A stretch of 64,000 nt of DNA, taken from Parvularcula mediterranea (GTDB lineage Bacteria; Pseudomonadota; Alphaproteobacteria; Caulobacterales; Parvularculaceae). Made by a program: the position numbers and the translations under genes. The stretch is taken from assembly GCF_013085255.1 (NCBI RefSeq), contig NZ_JABFCX010000003.1, positions 310,001 through 374,000 on the forward strand, in the 5' to 3' direction. The notes under the pieces were generated by a model. It did not search any database, had not been told where the DNA came from, and saw only the letters and a program-made list of their open reading frames with translations. Each line of letters opens with the position of its first letter. The first letter of the stretch is position 1. Below, piece by piece: positions 62,975-64,000 of this stretch.

Positions 62975-63838
62975 TCAACCCTCTTTTTCGGGTTTGTAGC
63001 GGATAAGTCCCTCTTGCGCCGTGGAGGCCACGAGATCGCCGCTCTGGTTGAAGATCCGGCCCCTTGCGAAGCCTCTTGCGCCGCCGGACCAGCCTGAATC
63101 CATCGTGTAGAGATGCCAGTCACCGACCTGCGGGTCCGAATGGAACCAGACCGCATGGTCAATGCTCGCAGACTTCAGCCCCTTGTAGGTCCAGTGAAGC
63201 CCATGAGGCAGCATCGACGTCCCCAGCAGCGCAAAGTCCGAGGCATAGGCAAGCACTGCCCTGCCGGCGATGGCTGGGTCTGGCGGAGGCGCGGTCAGCC
63301 TGAACCACATGTGCTGGGTCGGCTCGGTCTTCCGCCCATAGAGCGGATCGAGGTTCACCCGCTTGAGCTCCACCCCCCGCTCCCGCGCCATGAAGTTGCG
63401 GAAGCCTTCGGGCAGGTGAGTAAGCTCCGGCGCGATCTCGGAATCAGAGCGCAGCTCCTCTGGCCCCGGCACGTCTGGCATCTCGTCCTGATGGCTGAGG
63501 CCCTCCTCCGGCTTATGGAAGGAGGTGATCATGTTGAGGATCGGCTCGCCGTTCTGCTGGGCGATGACCCTTCTGTTCGAAAAGCTCCCGCCGTCGCGGT
63601 CCCGTTCCACCCGGTAGATGATCGGCAGGGCGTCATTGCCTGGCCTGACGAAATAGGCGTGGAGCGAATGCGCGCGCCTGTCCTCGCTCACTGTCTGGGC
63701 GGCGGCGGCAAGCGCCTGGGCCACCACTTGGCCGCCAAAAACACGGCCCTTGGCCTCGGGGTCACGGGCCCCGCGGAAGAGGTTCAGGTCAAGCGTTTCG
63801 AGATCGAGAAGCTGCAGAAGCGATTCGGCTGGGGTCAT
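62975..63838 (-). CDS. tesB: Acyl-CoA thioesterase II (TesB)
   Basis: TesB hydrolyses acyl-CoA to free fatty acid and CoA. The 287-residue double-hotdog enzyme has FRGARDPEAKGRVFGGQVVA and AHSLHAYFVRPGNDALP in the first half, and ASIDHAVWFHSDPQVGDW with SGGARGFARGRIFNQSGDLV in the second. All are typical of the family. The ATG at 63838 is chosen because the extra 47 codons upstream are translated intergenic repeat. It is a single gene read toward the tRNA-Val. Confidence 0.93.
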   Translation of the reverse strand: MTPAESLLQLLDLETLDLNLFRGARDPEAKGRVFGGQVVAQALAAAAQTVSEDRRAHSLHAYFVRPGNDALPIIYRVERDRDGGSFSNRRVIAQQNGEPILNMITSFHKPEEGLSHQDEMPDVPGPEELRSDSEIAPELTHLPEGFRNFMARERGVELKRVNLDPLYGRKTEPTQHMWFRLTAPPPDPAIAGRAVLAYASDFALLGTSMLPHGLHWTYKGLKSASIDHAVWFHSDPQVGDWHLYTMDSGWSGGARGFARGRIFNQSGDLVASTAQEGLIRYKPEKEG

Positions 63839-63894
63839 TCCCCTTGGGTGCGCCGCAGCGAGCGGCTTGGCAAGAGCACGCGCGCTTCGATTCC

Positions 63895-63985
63895 TTCGAG
63901 ATGGATCCTGGATCAAGTCCAGGATGACGATAATGGGGAGGTGGTCTCTCCGGCCGTCATGCTTGACTTGATCCAGCACCCATCA
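63895..63985. repeat. Dispersed palindromic intergenic repeat, copy 2
   Basis: GATCCTGGATCAAGTCCAGG followed by ATGACG matches the second block of the ribF-ileS repeat, and TGACTTGATCCAGCACCCATC matches its first block, here in the opposite order. Both blocks are internally palindromic. The element lies upstream of tesB and reaches nearly to the window edge. Confidence 0.7.
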
Positions 63986-64000
63986 AGAAAAGAGAACACT

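Overview
The window comes from a GC-rich alphaproteobacterial chromosome. The evidence is a PopZ-type polar organiser, a DUF3035 lipoprotein, a short Pcm variant, an ODC gene behind a structured leader, and dispersed palindromic intergenic repeats of the kind common in this class. A marine, surface-living member is plausible, but I cannot assign a genus. There are four tRNAs (Cys, Asn, Thr, Val). I see no rRNA, CRISPR array, transposase or integrase.

Layout. 1-7.3 kb: TetR regulator, double cupin protein, HAD phosphatase, ribF, ileS, lspA and a DUF3035 lipoprotein, all forward. 7.3-11.9 kb: reverse-strand polyamine block (ornithine decarboxylase, speD, speE, agmatinase) with a predicted leader RNA and a small membrane protein and HAD protein at its end. 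12-15.4 kb: PhoD-type phosphatase, PopZ and Pcm. 15.5-21.9 kb: tRNA-Cys, then a three-gene RND efflux operon ending in a clear terminator. 22-22.3 kb: tRNA-Asn and tRNA-Thr.

22.3-55.1 kb is a large surface-polysaccharide region. It encodes an ABC-transporter (group 2, Kps-type) capsule: kpsS at one end and kpsM-kpsT-kpsE-kpsD-kpsC at the other. Between them lie glycosyltransferases (several multidomain), an AGE epimerase, UDP-glucose dehydrogenase, kdsA and three different sulfotransferase-like proteins. An rfbC-B-D-A dTDP-L-rhamnose operon follows. Together these predict a Kdo-linked, uronic-acid- and probably rhamnose-containing, sulfated capsule exported by KpsMTED. About 31.6-36.6 kb and 37.6-46 kb are visibly AT-richer than the flanks and hold the strain-specific assembly genes; the GC-rich kdsA sits between them.

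The most unusual part is 37.6-42.0 kb. One protein fuses a NeuA-like CMP-sugar synthetase to a complete RraA/HMG-aldolase-like domain. Next to it are two convergent paralogous genes of an unfamiliar family whose motifs loosely recall bacterial sialyl/polysialyltransferases and which share one CTAG as both stop codons. A Stf0-type sulfotransferase is translationally coupled to the second. I infer a module that makes, activates, transfers and sulfates an unusual 2-keto-3-deoxy acidic sugar. This is a hypothesis.

55.1-64 kb returns to housekeeping: a saccharopine-dehydrogenase-like enzyme, ligA, recN, an M28 peptidase lipoprotein, a DUF2256 zinc protein, an SDR, tRNA-Val and tesB, ending in a dispersed repeat. 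No stretch longer than 300 bases lacks a gene.
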